From the NCBI GenBank assembly GCA_026712905.1, contig JAPOPM010000241.1, positions 1-64,000 on the forward strand: a stretch of DNA of 64,000 nt. Reading direction: 5' to 3'. Origin of the DNA: Deltaproteobacteria bacterium. Lineage in GTDB: Bacteria; Desulfobacterota; Binatia; UBA9968; JAJDTQ01. The position numbers and the translations under genes were made by a program. The notes under the pieces were generated by a model, which did no database searches, was not told the origin of the DNA, and was given only the letters and a program-made list of their open reading frames with translations. Shown piece by piece: positions 1 to 7,912 of this stretch (positions are counted from its first letter, which is position 1; every line of letters begins with the position of its first letter).

Positions 1-1
1 A

Positions 2-61
2 ATTGACCTCGGCCCGGCGGGACGCTACGGTGACTTTCTCCGAGGCACCAAACTGACTTGA
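2..61 (+). CDS. Possible 3' end of an unidentified gene (partial)
   Basis: An open frame enters from the left edge and ends in TGA at 59-61, giving a 19-residue tail ending in DFLRGTKLT. The third codon positions are mostly G or C, as in real genes of this window, and the sequence becomes visibly AT-richer soon after the stop. This fits the C-terminus of a gene that starts outside the window. The fragment is too short to identify, and it could be chance. Confidence 0.3.
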   Translation: MDLGPAGRYGDFLRGTKLT

Positions 62-317
62 GGACATACGCGCGCTTGCGGGGACTGAGTATTGGTTGAA
101 TGGGGTTACATATCGATGACGGCTCAAATGAGCCTGCTCCTAACATACTGATAAACAAGCCAAAAAACGATTTCAATGCAGAAAAGACCCGCAGATTGTT
201 ATGCGAATTAACCAGACACCACACTAGTATCATGCCCGGCGAGACACCCACGCTCCGCACGGTCAGTTCCGCGGAACCGGCTGTGTCAAACCACATGAGG
301 CAACAACGTAACAGAAC

Positions 318-442
318 GTCATTCCCGCGGAAGCGGGAATCCAGGGGCGGTGGAGGGGCATTGCAGCGGCGTTTCCCCGCCTCACCGCCCCTGGATTCCC
401 GCTTCCGATCGGAGTCGAGGGCAAGCTTTCGCGGGAATGACT
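318..442. repeat. Palindromic dispersed repeat, full unit with nested inverted repeats
   Basis: The unit is bounded by GTCATTCCCGCG (about 319-330) and its reverse complement CGCGGGAATGAC (431-442). Inside lies a longer near-perfect inverted repeat: about 328-354 (contains GCGGGAATCCAGGGGCGG) pairs with 381-407 (contains CCGCCCCTGGATTCCCGC). A partial copy occurs at 10681-10730 and a fragment at 497-518. The size and structure suggest a non-autonomous palindromic element of the REP/MITE kind. No transposase is nearby. Confidence 0.75.
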
Positions 443-496
443 CTTCGGGGTGGCGCTGCCGGGTCGTGGCCAGGTGCAGTTTCGACACAGCTTGGC

Positions 497-518
497 AAGC
501 GGGAATCCAGCGGTGGAG
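497..518. repeat. Fragment of the palindromic repeat
   Basis: This fragment resembles one arm of the 318-442 unit (AAGCGGGAATCCAG followed by CGGTGGAG). It ends about 25 bases before the chosen nadE start, which argues against the longer open frame upstream being translated. Confidence 0.6.
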
Positions 519-542
519 CAGGGCAGGATCGTGGAGAAGCCC

Positions 543-1358
543 GTGATTCCCACCAACGTCTCCCTCATGCGCCGCATCCTGGTGGCGTTCATCCGCAACG
601 AGGTGCGCAAGGTCGGCCTCGAACGCGTGGTGGTGGGCCTTTCCGGCGGGGTCGACTCGAGCCTGAGCGCCATGTTGGCGGCGGAAGCGCTGGGCGCGGA
701 GCAGGTGCTGGGCATCATGATGCCGTACCGCGCCTCCAGCGCCGAGAGCCTGGAGCACGCCCGCCTGGTGGTGGAGGCGAGCGGCATCCACGCCGCGACG
801 GTGGAGATCACGCCGCAGATCGACGCCTACTTCGCCGCCTTCCCGGACGCGGACCCCAAGCGCCGGGGCAACAAGATGGCGCGGGAGCGCATGACCATCC
901 TCTACGACCACTCCGCGCGCTGGGATGCGCTGGTGGCGGGCACCAGCAACAAGACCGAACTGCTGCTGGGCTACGGCACCCTGCACGGCGACATGGCGTC
1001 GGCGCTGAATCCCCTGGGGGACCTCTACAAGACCCAGGTCTGGGCCCTGAGCGAGGCCGTGGGCGTCCCCGACGTCATCGTCACGAAGCAGCCCTCCGCC
1101 GACCTGTGGACCGGGCAGACCGACGAGGCCGAGCTGGGCTTCAGCTACCGCCAGGGGGACGACCTGCTCTACCTCATGGTGGACCAGCGTTACGGCCGCG
1201 CGGAGCTCATCGACGCCGGCTTCGCGCCCGAGTTCGTCGACGACATCGCCCGGCGCATCCAGACCTCCCAATTCAAGCGCCGCCTCCCCGTCATCGCCAA
1301 GGTCTCCCACCGCACCATCGACCGCGACTTCCGCTACTCCCGCGACTGGGGCAAGTAG
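543..1358 (+). CDS. nadE: NAD(+) synthase, ammonia-dependent type
   Basis: NadE catalyses the last step of NAD synthesis: ATP-dependent amidation of deamido-NAD in the cytoplasm. The adenylation P-loop SGGVDSS is at residues 34-40, and the 271-residue length matches the short family that lacks an N-terminal glutaminase domain, so free ammonia (or glutamine hydrolysed elsewhere) is the nitrogen donor. I chose the GTG at 543 because GGAG lies 6 bases upstream; the frame is open to 450, but that part contains repeat sequence. The gene stands alone between repeats, with no operon partner in sight. Confidence 0.9.
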   Translation: MIPTNVSLMRRILVAFIRNEVRKVGLERVVVGLSGGVDSSLSAMLAAEALGAEQVLGIMMPYRASSAESLEHARLVVEASGIHAATVEITPQIDAYFAAFPDADPKRRGNKMARERMTILYDHSARWDALVAGTSNKTELLLGYGTLHGDMASALNPLGDLYKTQVWALSEAVGVPDVIVTKQPSADLWTGQTDEAELGFSYRQGDDLLYLMVDQRYGRAELIDAGFAPEFVDDIARRIQTSQFKRRLPVIAKVSHRTIDRDFRYSRDWGK

Positions 1359-1434
1359 CGCCCTCTTGATCACGCACCCCACGATGGAGGGACGGACCTC
1401 CGGTCAGGGAGAACCGGTTCCATTGCGACCACGT

Positions 1435-1540
1435 CTTTCGACTTCGCTGCGCTACGCTCCGGACCAACGGATGAAAGTCCCTAACCGGGTAAGGGCTCCC
1501 CACCACCGTTCGTCCTGAGCGTAGCGCAGCGAAGTCGAAG
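1435..1540. repeat. Long inverted repeat (TCGACTTCGCTGCGCTACGC family)
   Basis: The arm at 1435-1470 (contains CGACTTCGCTGCGCTACGCT) is the reverse complement, with a few mismatches, of the arm at 1506-1540 (contains AGCGTAGCGCAGCGAAGTCG). About 35 bases lie between them. A related, smaller hairpin lies at 2727-2773. Such arms recur between genes in several metagenomic lineages; I infer a dispersed intergenic repeat family. Confidence 0.7.
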
Positions 1541-1646
1541 GCCGCCCACTTGAACGACGCCGCAATTCGAAGCGGTAATCGATCAGCGCTTGCTTGGCAG
1601 GCCCGGTTCCACGGCCCGCGGACACGTCCGTCCCGCCCCGCAAAGA

Positions 1647-1675
1647 TTGACATCGCGCCCGAAATCTGGAGAAAT
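1647..1675 (+). promoter_or_regulatory. Candidate ilvE promoter
   Basis: A perfect -35 TTGACA (1647-1652) is followed after 17 bases by AGAAAT (1670-1675), a weak -10. Transcription would begin near 1682, giving a leader of about 105 bases that contains the hairpin at 1704-1742. Confidence 0.4.
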
Positions 1676-1703
1676 ACCACGACACGAGAAAAGCGGTGTT
1701 GGC

Positions 1704-1742
1704 GGCCACCATGGCGTCGGCTTGGTGGCCTTTTGTCGTTTT
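1704..1742 (+). terminator. Terminator-like hairpin in the ilvE leader (possible attenuator)
   Basis: GGCCACC (1704-1710) pairs with GGTGGCC (1724-1730) and is followed directly by TTTTGTCGTTTT. AAAAG at 1689-1693 could pair with CTTTT at 1730-1734 as an outer or competing stem. The structure lies 45 bases before the ilvE start and after a candidate promoter, so it could act as an attenuator or simply end upstream transcription. I see no leader peptide rich in branched-chain residues and no T-box motif. Confidence 0.45.
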
Positions 1743-1787
1743 AATGCGCGAGCGTGAAGGGAACGCGGAACGCGCCGGAGAGTGTCG

Positions 1788-2705
1788 ATGGCCGTGAGGA
1801 GCGAGAAGATCTGGGTGGACGGCGAGATGGTGAACTGGGATGACGCCAGGTTCCACGTCATGAGCCACGCGCTCCATTACGGCACCGCGTACTTCGAGGG
1901 GATTCGCTGCTACGCGCTGGACGACGCGCGTTCGGCCGTCTTCCGCTTGGCCGAGCACCTGCGTCGGCTGCGGGATTCCGGTCACATCCTGGGCACGCCG
2001 CTGCCCTACGGCATCGACGAGATGACCGAGGCGGTGCTGGAAGTGATCCGGGTGAACCGCTTGAAGGAGTGCTACATCCGGCCGCTGGCTTTCGTGGGCG
2101 ACGGCGAGATGGGGTTGTACGCGCTCAACAACCCCGTGCGGGTGATCGTGGCGGCGTGGGCCTGGGGCGCCTACCTGGGCGACGAGGGGCTCAAACAGGG
2201 TATCCGCGCCAAGGTCTCTTCCTACACGCGCCACCACGTCAACGTGATGATGACCAACAGCAAGGTTTCGGGCAACTACGTCAACTCCGTGCTGGCCAAG
2301 CACGAGGTCAAGCTCGCGGGCTACGACGAAGCCATCATGCTCGACCCCGAGGGGTGCGTCTCCGAGGCCAGCGGCGAGAATCTGTTCATCGTGAAGGACG
2401 GGCAGCTCAGGACCGCGCCCGTGACCTCCATCCTTCCGGGCATCAACCGGGCCAGCGTCATCGAGTTGGCGCGCGCCAAGGGGTACCAGGTGATCGAGGA
2501 ACGTTTCGCCCGCGATGCCCTCTACATCGCCGACGAGGCGTTCCTCACGGGCACGGCCGCGGAGGTGACGCCGATCCGGGAGGTGGACGACCGCACCATC
2601 GGCGAGGGCAAGCCGGGACCCGTGACCCTGGACCTGCAGCAGGCCTTCTTCGACGTCATCCGCGGCCGCACCGAAGGCTACCATCACTGGCTGACGTTCG
2701 TGTGA
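1788..2705 (+). CDS. ilvE: Branched-chain amino acid aminotransferase
   Basis: This PLP-dependent fold type IV aminotransferase makes the last step of valine, leucine and isoleucine synthesis (2-oxo acid plus glutamate) and is reversible. The 305-residue protein has the family blocks HYGTAYFEGIR (near 30-40), YIRPLAF, the PLP-lysine block TNSKVSGNYVNS with K159, and CVSEASGENLF, which binds the cofactor phosphate. ATG 1788 is preceded by GGAG at 1777-1780; an in-frame GTG two codons earlier is less well placed. It is monocistronic, followed by a repeat and a convergent gene. A D-amino acid transaminase-like role is less likely given the length and motifs. Confidence 0.88.
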   Translation: MAVRSEKIWVDGEMVNWDDARFHVMSHALHYGTAYFEGIRCYALDDARSAVFRLAEHLRRLRDSGHILGTPLPYGIDEMTEAVLEVIRVNRLKECYIRPLAFVGDGEMGLYALNNPVRVIVAAWAWGAYLGDEGLKQGIRAKVSSYTRHHVNVMMTNSKVSGNYVNSVLAKHEVKLAGYDEAIMLDPEGCVSEASGENLFIVKDGQLRTAPVTSILPGINRASVIELARAKGYQVIEERFARDALYIADEAFLTGTAAEVTPIREVDDRTIGEGKPGPVTLDLQQAFFDVIRGRTEGYHHWLTFV

Positions 2706-2726
2706 CCGGGGTCCTTGAGAGTTCGC

Positions 2727-2773
2727 GTCCTTCGACTTCGCTCCGCGTAGCCCGTCCTGGGCTTGTCGAAGGA
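2727..2773. repeat. Repeat hairpin between ilvE and the lipoate-ligase gene
   Basis: GTCCTTCGAC (2727-2736) and GTCGAAGGAC (2764-2773) form a hairpin with an internal part resembling the 1435-1540 repeat arms. It sits between two convergent gene ends, where it could also help stop transcription, although it has no T tract. Confidence 0.6.
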
Positions 2774-2848
2774 CTCGGGACGCACGGCGAGTGGGAATGG
2801 TTCGGCCACTCGTGACCGTTCGTCGGGAACCCCTGAGAGGCTCCTGTA

Positions 2849-3565
2849 TCAACAGCGCTCGTTCCAGCTTCGATCGGAATACCGGCGCGCCACCAGCGAG
2901 GCGATGGCCTCGCCCGGGACGTCGCCGCCTTGCGTGGCGTTCCAGGCGCGCCGCAGCAGGTCCTTCATGCGCGATGCCGGAACGCCCAGGTTGGCGAGGA
3001 AGGCGCGGTGGGAACGGCGTCCGCGGTAGTCGGGCGCCCTGGGCGGATACGGCAGCAGCTCTTCCACCAACGGGATCGGGAAATCCAGCAGGAAGGTGCC
3101 GTGGAACAACAGGCAGCGGCGCCGGCGCCGTTGCGCGTTGCCGGAAAACTTCCGCTGCCCCACCGCCAGGTCGGTGGCGCCTTGCCGCAGGATCGGCAGG
3201 CCGGTGGCTTCGGCCAGCGCGCGCCGGTGCCGTTCCATGACGAACGCATTGGTGGAATCGATGTGTTCCAGCAGGCCGTTGCCGGCGATCCGCAGCACCA
3301 GGGTGTAGCTCAGGCAGCCCGGCCCCTGGACCACGGTGCCGCCGCCGCTGCAACGCCGCAGGACCGGGATGCCGCGGGCCGCGCACGCGGCCAGGCGGAC
3401 TTCCCGCTCGCGCCGGCTGGCCATGCCCAGGACCACGAAGGGCCGGGGGGACTCCCAGAACCGGAGCACCTCCCGATCCGCACCGGCCTCGCATTCGTCG
3501 AGCAACGCCTCGTCGCACGCCAGGTTTTCTTCGGGGGTGGGGAGCGTCAGATCGAGACATTGCAT
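2849..3565 (-). CDS. Lipoate-protein ligase / octanoyltransferase family protein (LplA/LipM-like)
   Basis: The 238-residue protein belongs to the LplA/LipB fold family that attaches lipoate or octanoate to lipoyl domains. Visible motifs are RRCSGGGTVVQGPG with SGGG at 73-76 (acyl-adenylate or acyl binding) and QRKFSGNAQRRR with the expected acyl-handling lysine K139, followed by LLFHGTFLLDF. It may be a lipoate ligase, a LipM-type octanoyltransferase or an amidotransferase; sequence alone does not decide. It is transcribed away from aceE across a 169-base divergent region, which suggests that its client is the pyruvate dehydrogenase E2. ATG 3565 is chosen because the family domain begins there; the ribosome site is weak. 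Confidence 0.75.
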   Translation of the reverse strand: MQCLDLTLPTPEENLACDEALLDECEAGADREVLRFWESPRPFVVLGMASRREREVRLAACAARGIPVLRRCSGGGTVVQGPGCLSYTLVLRIAGNGLLEHIDSTNAFVMERHRRALAEATGLPILRQGATDLAVGQRKFSGNAQRRRRRCLLFHGTFLLDFPIPLVEELLPYPPRAPDYRGRRSHRAFLANLGVPASRMKDLLRRAWNATQGGDVPGEAIASLVARRYSDRSWNERC

Positions 3566-3651
3566 GACGAGTCTTCGGTTCGGGCGGCGCGCCGCCGGGA
3601 GCCGGTATTCGGACGCTCGGACGCTCGGTTCAAAAGAACCCGAGACAGGAC

Positions 3652-3681
3652 TTGACACACGTGGGCGGCGCTGAATATGTT
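3652..3681 (+). promoter_or_regulatory. Candidate upstream aceE promoter
   Basis: TTGACA (3652-3657), an 18-base spacer and TATGTT (3676-3681) form a good sigma-70-type match in the divergent region between the lipoate-ligase-family gene and aceE. Confidence 0.45.
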
Positions 3682-3695
3682 GCCTCCCTCACGTG

Positions 3696-3721
3696 TTGCA
3701 TCCGCGGTCGTGTCCTATAAT
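3696..3721 (+). promoter_or_regulatory. Perfect -10 box immediately before aceE
   Basis: TATAAT at 3716-3721 is a perfect -10. The best -35 is TTGCAT (3696-3701) with a short 14-base spacer. A transcript from here would start about 7-8 bases before the aceE ATG (3735), giving a nearly leaderless message. Confidence 0.4.
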
Positions 3722-3734
3722 ATCGCTGAAGATC

Positions 3735-6470
3735 ATGAACGCCAAAGACATCAGGACTGCCCCCCACGCCGCCACGACGGAGGAGACGGGCGCCGTGTCC
3801 GAACCCGGAGCGGGAGCCGTCGGCGCGCGCTCCAACGACCGGCTGCTGGATTCCCTCGAATCCTTGCTCGGGGAGGTCGTGCGCGAAGGGCCCAAGCAGG
3901 TCGACGCCATGATGGCGCAACTGTTGACGCGCATCCGCGAGCGCCAGCAGGTCCCCGTGGCGAGCCTCAACACGCCGTATCTCAACACTATCCCGAGGGA
4001 ACAGGAACCGCCGTATCCCGGCGACCGCCGCATCGAGCGTCAGGTGAAGAGCTACGTGCGCTGGAACGCCATGGCCATGGTGGTCAAGGCCAACCGCTTC
4101 CAGCCGGGCATCGGTGGGCACATCTCCACCTATGCCTCCGCGGCCAACCTCTACGAGGTCGCCCTGAACCACTTCCTGCGCGGCGGTGACGACGGCGCTC
4201 CCGGCGACCTGGTCTATTTCCAGGGCCACGCGTCACCGGGCAACTATGCGCGCGCCTACGTGGAACACCGCATGAGCGCGCGCAAGCTCCACCTCTTCCG
4301 GCAGGAATTGGCCAAGGGAGGCGGACTGCCGTCCTACCCGCACCCGCATCTCATGCCCGACTTCTGGCAGTTTCCGTCGGTGTCCATGGGGCTGGCGCCC
4401 ATCATGTCCATCTACCAGGCGCGCTTCGCCCGCTACCTGAGCACCCGAGGAATGCTGGCGCGGGAGCCGCGGGTGTGGTGTTTCGTGGGCGACGGCGAGT
4501 CCGACGAGCCCGAGGCCACCGGTGCCCTCTCGCTGGCGTCGCGCGAGAACCTGGACAACCTCGTCTGGGTCGTCAACTGCAATCTGCAGCGGCTGGACGG
4601 CCCCGTGCGCGGCAACGGCAAGATCATCCAGGAGCTGGAGGCCGTGTTCCGCGGCGCCGGCTGGAACGTGATCAAGGTGATCTGGGGCTCGGACTGGGAC
4701 CCGCTGCTCGCCGCCGACACCAAGGGGCTCTTGGCGGAACGGATGGAGCAGGCGGTGGACGGCGACTACCAGAAGTACGTGGTGGCGCCCGGCAGCTACA
4801 CGCGGAAGCACTTCTTCGGCACCCATCCCGAGCTGCTCGAGATGGTCAACCATCTCAGCGACGACGACATCCGCCGTCTGGCCCGGGGCGGGCACGATCC
4901 GCAGAAGGTGTACGCGGCGTACGCCGCCGCCCTGCGCCACGAAGGCGGGCCCACGGTGATCCTGGCGAAGACGGTGAAGGGCTACGGCCTCGGCGAGGCG
5001 GGCGAGGGGCGCAACATCACCCACCAGCAGAAGGCGCTCAACGAGAAGGAGCTGCGCGACTTCCGCACGCGCTTCGGCGTGCCGCTGCCGGACGAGGACG
5101 TGGTGGAGACGCCGTTCTATCGTCCGCCCCTCGACAGCGAAGAGACCCGCTATCTGCTGGAGCGGCGCAAGAGCCTGGGAGGGTTCCTGCCCGCGCGCGC
5201 GGCCAAGACGGAGGCGTTGGCGGTACCGGGGGCGGCGACCTACGAGGAGTTCCACAAGGGTTCCGCCGAGACCCGCGTTTCCACCACCATGGCCCTCGCG
5301 CGGCTCCTGAGCAAGCTCCTGCGCGATCCCGGCATCGGCAAGAACGTCGTGCCCATCATCCCGGACGAGGCGCGCACCTTCGGTATGGACGCGCTCTTCC
5401 GCCAGGTGGGCATCTATTCGCCCAAGGGCCAGCTCTACGAGCCCGTGGACCGCGAGACGCTGCTGTTCTACCAGGAGGCGAAGGACGGGCAGCTTCTCGA
5501 GGAGGGGATCAGCGAGGCCGGGGCCATGTCCTCCTTCATCGCCGCGGGGACGGCCCACGCCAATTACGGCGCGCCCATGATCCCGTTCTACACGTTCTAT
5601 TCGATGTTCGGCTTCCAGCGCATCGGCGACCTCATGTGGGCCGCGGCGGACAGCCGCGCCAGGGGATTCCTGCTCGGCGCCACCGCCGGGCGCACGACGC
5701 TCAACGGGGAGGGCCTGCAGCACGCGGACGGTCACAGCCACGTGCTGGCCAGCACCGTTCCCGCGTTGCTCACGTACGATCCGGCCTTCGCCTACGAGGT
5801 GGCGGTCATCGTCCAGGACGGCCTCCGGCGTATGTACCAGCGGCGCGAGGACGTCTTTTACTACCTCACGCTGTACAACGAGAACCTCGAGATGCCGGCC
5901 ATGCCCGCGGGGGTGGAGGAAGGCATCGTCAAGGGGCTCTACAAGTTCAGGCGCTCCGAGTCCGGCCACAAGCAGCGCGCGCACCTGCTGGGCAGCGGTC
6001 CGCTGCTGTTCGAGGCGTTGCGCGCCCAGCAGATCCTCGAAGAACGCTACGGCGTCGCCGCGGACGTGTGGAGCGCCACGAGCTACAACCTGCTGCGCCG
6101 GGACGCCCACGCGGTCCAGCGCTGGAACCTCCTCCACCCTGCGGAGGAGCCGCGCAAGTCCTACGTGGAATCGCTGCTGGAGCCCGAGACCGGGGTCTTC
6201 GTGGCGGTCTCGGACTACATGAAGATCGTGCCCGACCAGATCGCGCCGTGGGTGCCCGGCGGACTGGTCACCCTGGGGACGGACGGCTTCGGGCGGAGTG
6301 ACACGCGCGCGCGGTTGCGCCGCTACTTCGAGGTGGACGCCGAGTCGGTGGTCATCGCCACGCTGCACGCCCTGGCCCGCAAGGGCAAGATCGACAAGAC
6401 GGTGGTGGAAAGGGCCTTGCGCGAGCTGCGCTACAATCCGTCCAAGCCGCATCCCGGAATGGCAATCTAG
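3735..6470 (+). CDS. aceE: Pyruvate dehydrogenase E1 component, homodimeric AceE type
   Basis: E1 decarboxylates pyruvate on thiamine diphosphate and reductively acetylates the E2 lipoyl arm. At 911 residues it matches the single-chain AceE family (about 890) rather than the split alpha/beta E1. The thiamine diphosphate motif starts GDGESDEP at residue 252 and ends near NCNLQRLDGPV. The N-terminus carries a low-complexity stretch of about 25 residues. The start at 3735 follows the promoter elements; an earlier ATG at 3693 overlaps them and is less likely. The gene heads aceE-aceF-lpdA, separated from aceF by 145 bases holding a palindrome. Confidence 0.93.
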   Translation: MNAKDIRTAPHAATTEETGAVSEPGAGAVGARSNDRLLDSLESLLGEVVREGPKQVDAMMAQLLTRIRERQQVPVASLNTPYLNTIPREQEPPYPGDRRIERQVKSYVRWNAMAMVVKANRFQPGIGGHISTYASAANLYEVALNHFLRGGDDGAPGDLVYFQGHASPGNYARAYVEHRMSARKLHLFRQELAKGGGLPSYPHPHLMPDFWQFPSVSMGLAPIMSIYQARFARYLSTRGMLAREPRVWCFVGDGESDEPEATGALSLASRENLDNLVWVVNCNLQRLDGPVRGNGKIIQELEAVFRGAGWNVIKVIWGSDWDPLLAADTKGLLAERMEQAVDGDYQKYVVAPGSYTRKHFFGTHPELLEMVNHLSDDDIRRLARGGHDPQKVYAAYAAALRHEGGPTVILAKTVKGYGLGEAGEGRNITHQQKALNEKELRDFRTRFGVPLPDEDVVETPFYRPPLDSEETRYLLERRKSLGGFLPARAAKTEALAVPGAATYEEFHKGSAETRVSTTMALARLLSKLLRDPGIGKNVVPIIPDEARTFGMDALFRQVGIYSPKGQLYEPVDRETLLFYQEAKDGQLLEEGISEAGAMSSFIAAGTAHANYGAPMIPFYTFYSMFGFQRIGDLMWAAADSRARGFLLGATAGRTTLNGEGLQHADGHSHVLASTVPALLTYDPAFAYEVAVIVQDGLRRMYQRREDVFYYLTLYNENLEMPAMPAGVEEGIVKGLYKFRRSESGHKQRAHLLGSGPLLFEALRAQQILEERYGVAADVWSATSYNLLRRDAHAVQRWNLLHPAEEPRKSYVESLLEPETGVFVAVSDYMKIVPDQIAPWVPGGLVTLGTDGFGRSDTRARLRRYFEVDAESVVIATLHALARKGKIDKTVVERALRELRYNPSKPHPGMAI

Positions 6471-6539
6471 TGTGCTGCATCACAAACAGCTCGATGAATC
6501 CGCGAGGGTTTTCTTGTCGTCGGCAAGGCTCGATGACTT

Positions 6540-6564
6540 GTAGGGGCGACCTGCGGTCGCCCCC
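6540..6564. repeat. Short GC palindrome between aceE and aceF
   Basis: GGGGCGACC (6543-6551) and GGTCGCCCC (6555-6563) form a perfect 9-bp stem around TGC. There is no T tract, so it does not look like an efficient intrinsic terminator. The same kind of palindrome is a common dispersed repeat in high-GC genomes. It could tune relative expression of E1 and E2. Confidence 0.6.
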
Positions 6565-6615
6565 GGCGGCGGGCACCACGCGAGGAAGACCCCGGGTCAC
6601 ACGACACTGAATCCC

Positions 6616-7905
6616 ATGGACGTAACGCTTCCCAAACTGGCCGAAGGGGCGGACTCCGGCACCGTGGTCAACGTCCTGGTCGCCGAAGGCGAGCAGGTTC
6701 AACTGGACCAGACCCTGCTGGAACTCGAGAACGAAAAGGCGGTGGCCCCCATCCCGTCCCCAGGCGCGGGCACGGTGGCGCGGGTCCACGTCCTGGTGGG
6801 CCAGGTCGTTTCGGTGGGTCAGGTGCTGGTGACCATCGACGACGGAGCGGCGGCCACGCCGCGGCCGCCGCGAGTGGTGCCGGCGGCGGAAGTGCCCGCC
6901 TCCGCGGCAGCGCCGGCCCCGGCACCCGCCGCCGAGACGGACGCTCCGGCCGCGGCCGCACCGGATGCGCAACTCCATGCTTCCAGCAGCGGCGCGCCGC
7001 CGCCGACCGCGCCCGCGATCCGCAAGATCGCGCGCGAGCTGGGCATCGATCTCGCGCGGGTGCGGGGCAGCCAGCGCGGCGGGCGCATCGTCATGGCGGA
7101 TGTCCGCGCCTACATCCAGGGGCTTCAGGAAATGGCGCTCAAGCCCCCGGCGCCGGCCGGTGCGCCCCGGGGCGACGCTTTGCAGACCCTGGACCTCGCC
7201 AAGTGGGGGCCGAGCAGGCGCGAACGCATGTCGCCGCTGCGGCGCACCATCGCGCAACGCATGACCGAGTCCTGGACCACGGTGCCGCACGTCACCCAGT
7301 TCGACGACGCCGACATCACCGACCTCATGGCTCTTCGGAAGCAGCACGCGCGCGCCTACGAGAAGGCGGGCGCCCGGCTGACGCTGACTTCTTTCGCCAT
7401 CAAGGCGTCGGTGTCCGCGCTGGAGAAGTATCCCGCCTTCAAGACCAGCATCGACTACCAGGCGCTGGAGATCGTCGCCCGCGACTACGTCCACATCGGC
7501 GTGGCGGTGGATACCGAGGCGGGGCTCTTCGCCCCGGTAATCCGCGACGTGGACAAGAAGAACCTGCTGGAGTTGTCCAGGGAGCTTGACGAGTTGGCCG
7601 AGAGGACCCGGCAGCGCAAGCTGTCGGCGGACGAGATGCAGGGGGCGACCTTCACCATCTCGAATCTCGGAAGCATCGGGGGAGCCCACTTTACGCCCAT
7701 CGTCAACAGCCCGCAGGTGGCGGTGCTGGGAATGGGACGGGGAGTGCTCCGTCCGGTGGTGCGGGAGAAGAAGGTGACGCCGCGGCTGGTGCTGCCGCTG
7801 GCGCTCTCCTACGACCACCGGGTCATCGACGGCGCCGACGGCGCGCGCTTCCTGCGCGAGATCGTGCGCTTCCTGGAAGAATACACCGAACAAGACATCG
7901 ACTAG
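6616..7905 (+). CDS. aceF: Pyruvate dehydrogenase E2, dihydrolipoamide acetyltransferase
   Basis: E2 forms the core of the complex and transfers the acetyl group to CoA. The 429-residue protein has one N-terminal lipoyl domain (about 1-76, lipoyl lysine K41 in ENEKAVAP), a long Ala/Pro-rich linker, a peripheral-subunit-binding domain (about 132-170, AIRKIARELGID) and a catalytic domain ending in SYDHRVIDGADG with H401. Escherichia coli AceF has three lipoyl domains, so this is a minimal version. It lies between aceE and lpdA, with 7 bases to lpdA. Confidence 0.93.
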   Translation: MDVTLPKLAEGADSGTVVNVLVAEGEQVQLDQTLLELENEKAVAPIPSPGAGTVARVHVLVGQVVSVGQVLVTIDDGAAATPRPPRVVPAAEVPASAAAPAPAPAAETDAPAAAAPDAQLHASSSGAPPPTAPAIRKIARELGIDLARVRGSQRGGRIVMADVRAYIQGLQEMALKPPAPAGAPRGDALQTLDLAKWGPSRRERMSPLRRTIAQRMTESWTTVPHVTQFDDADITDLMALRKQHARAYEKAGARLTLTSFAIKASVSALEKYPAFKTSIDYQALEIVARDYVHIGVAVDTEAGLFAPVIRDVDKKNLLELSRELDELAERTRQRKLSADEMQGATFTISNLGSIGGAHFTPIVNSPQVAVLGMGRGVLRPVVREKKVTPRLVLPLALSYDHRVIDGADGARFLREIVRFLEEYTEQDID

Positions 7906-7912
7906 GAGACCC

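Larger units (their letters stand above)
62..542. other. Gene-free region with AT-rich stretch and repeats
   Basis: No convincing gene is present in this stretch of about 480 bases. The first part (about 85-240) is visibly AT-richer than the rest of the window and includes a small palindrome at 121-134 (GGCTCA/TGAGCC around AA). The second part is filled by a palindromic repeat unit (318-442) and a fragment of the same repeat (497-518) just before nadE. An open frame can be read through 100-546, but its second half is repeat sequence, so I do not treat it as coding. Confidence 0.6.
1359..1787. other. Intergenic region with repeat hairpin and ilvE leader
   Basis: This gap of about 430 bases holds a long inverted repeat (1435-1540), then a candidate promoter (1647-1675) and a terminator-like hairpin (1704-1742) ahead of ilvE. 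I see no gene in it. Confidence 0.6.

Noticed and set aside
450-542. N-terminal extension of NadE
   Set aside because: The extension reads through a repeat fragment; GTG 543 has a well-placed GGAG and gives the family length.
100-546. A 148-codon frame before nadE
   Set aside because: Its second half is translated repeat sequence and it has no recognisable domain or good ribosome site.
1550-1744. A 64-codon frame in the ilvE leader as a leader peptide
   Set aside because: It starts before the candidate promoter and has no run of Ile, Val or Leu codons; it does not behave like an attenuation peptide.
1452-3560. A 702-codon antisense frame across ilvE and the lipoate-ligase gene region
   Set aside because: It spans repeats and two genes in the wrong frame, and its product is low-complexity Arg/Pro/Gly sequence.
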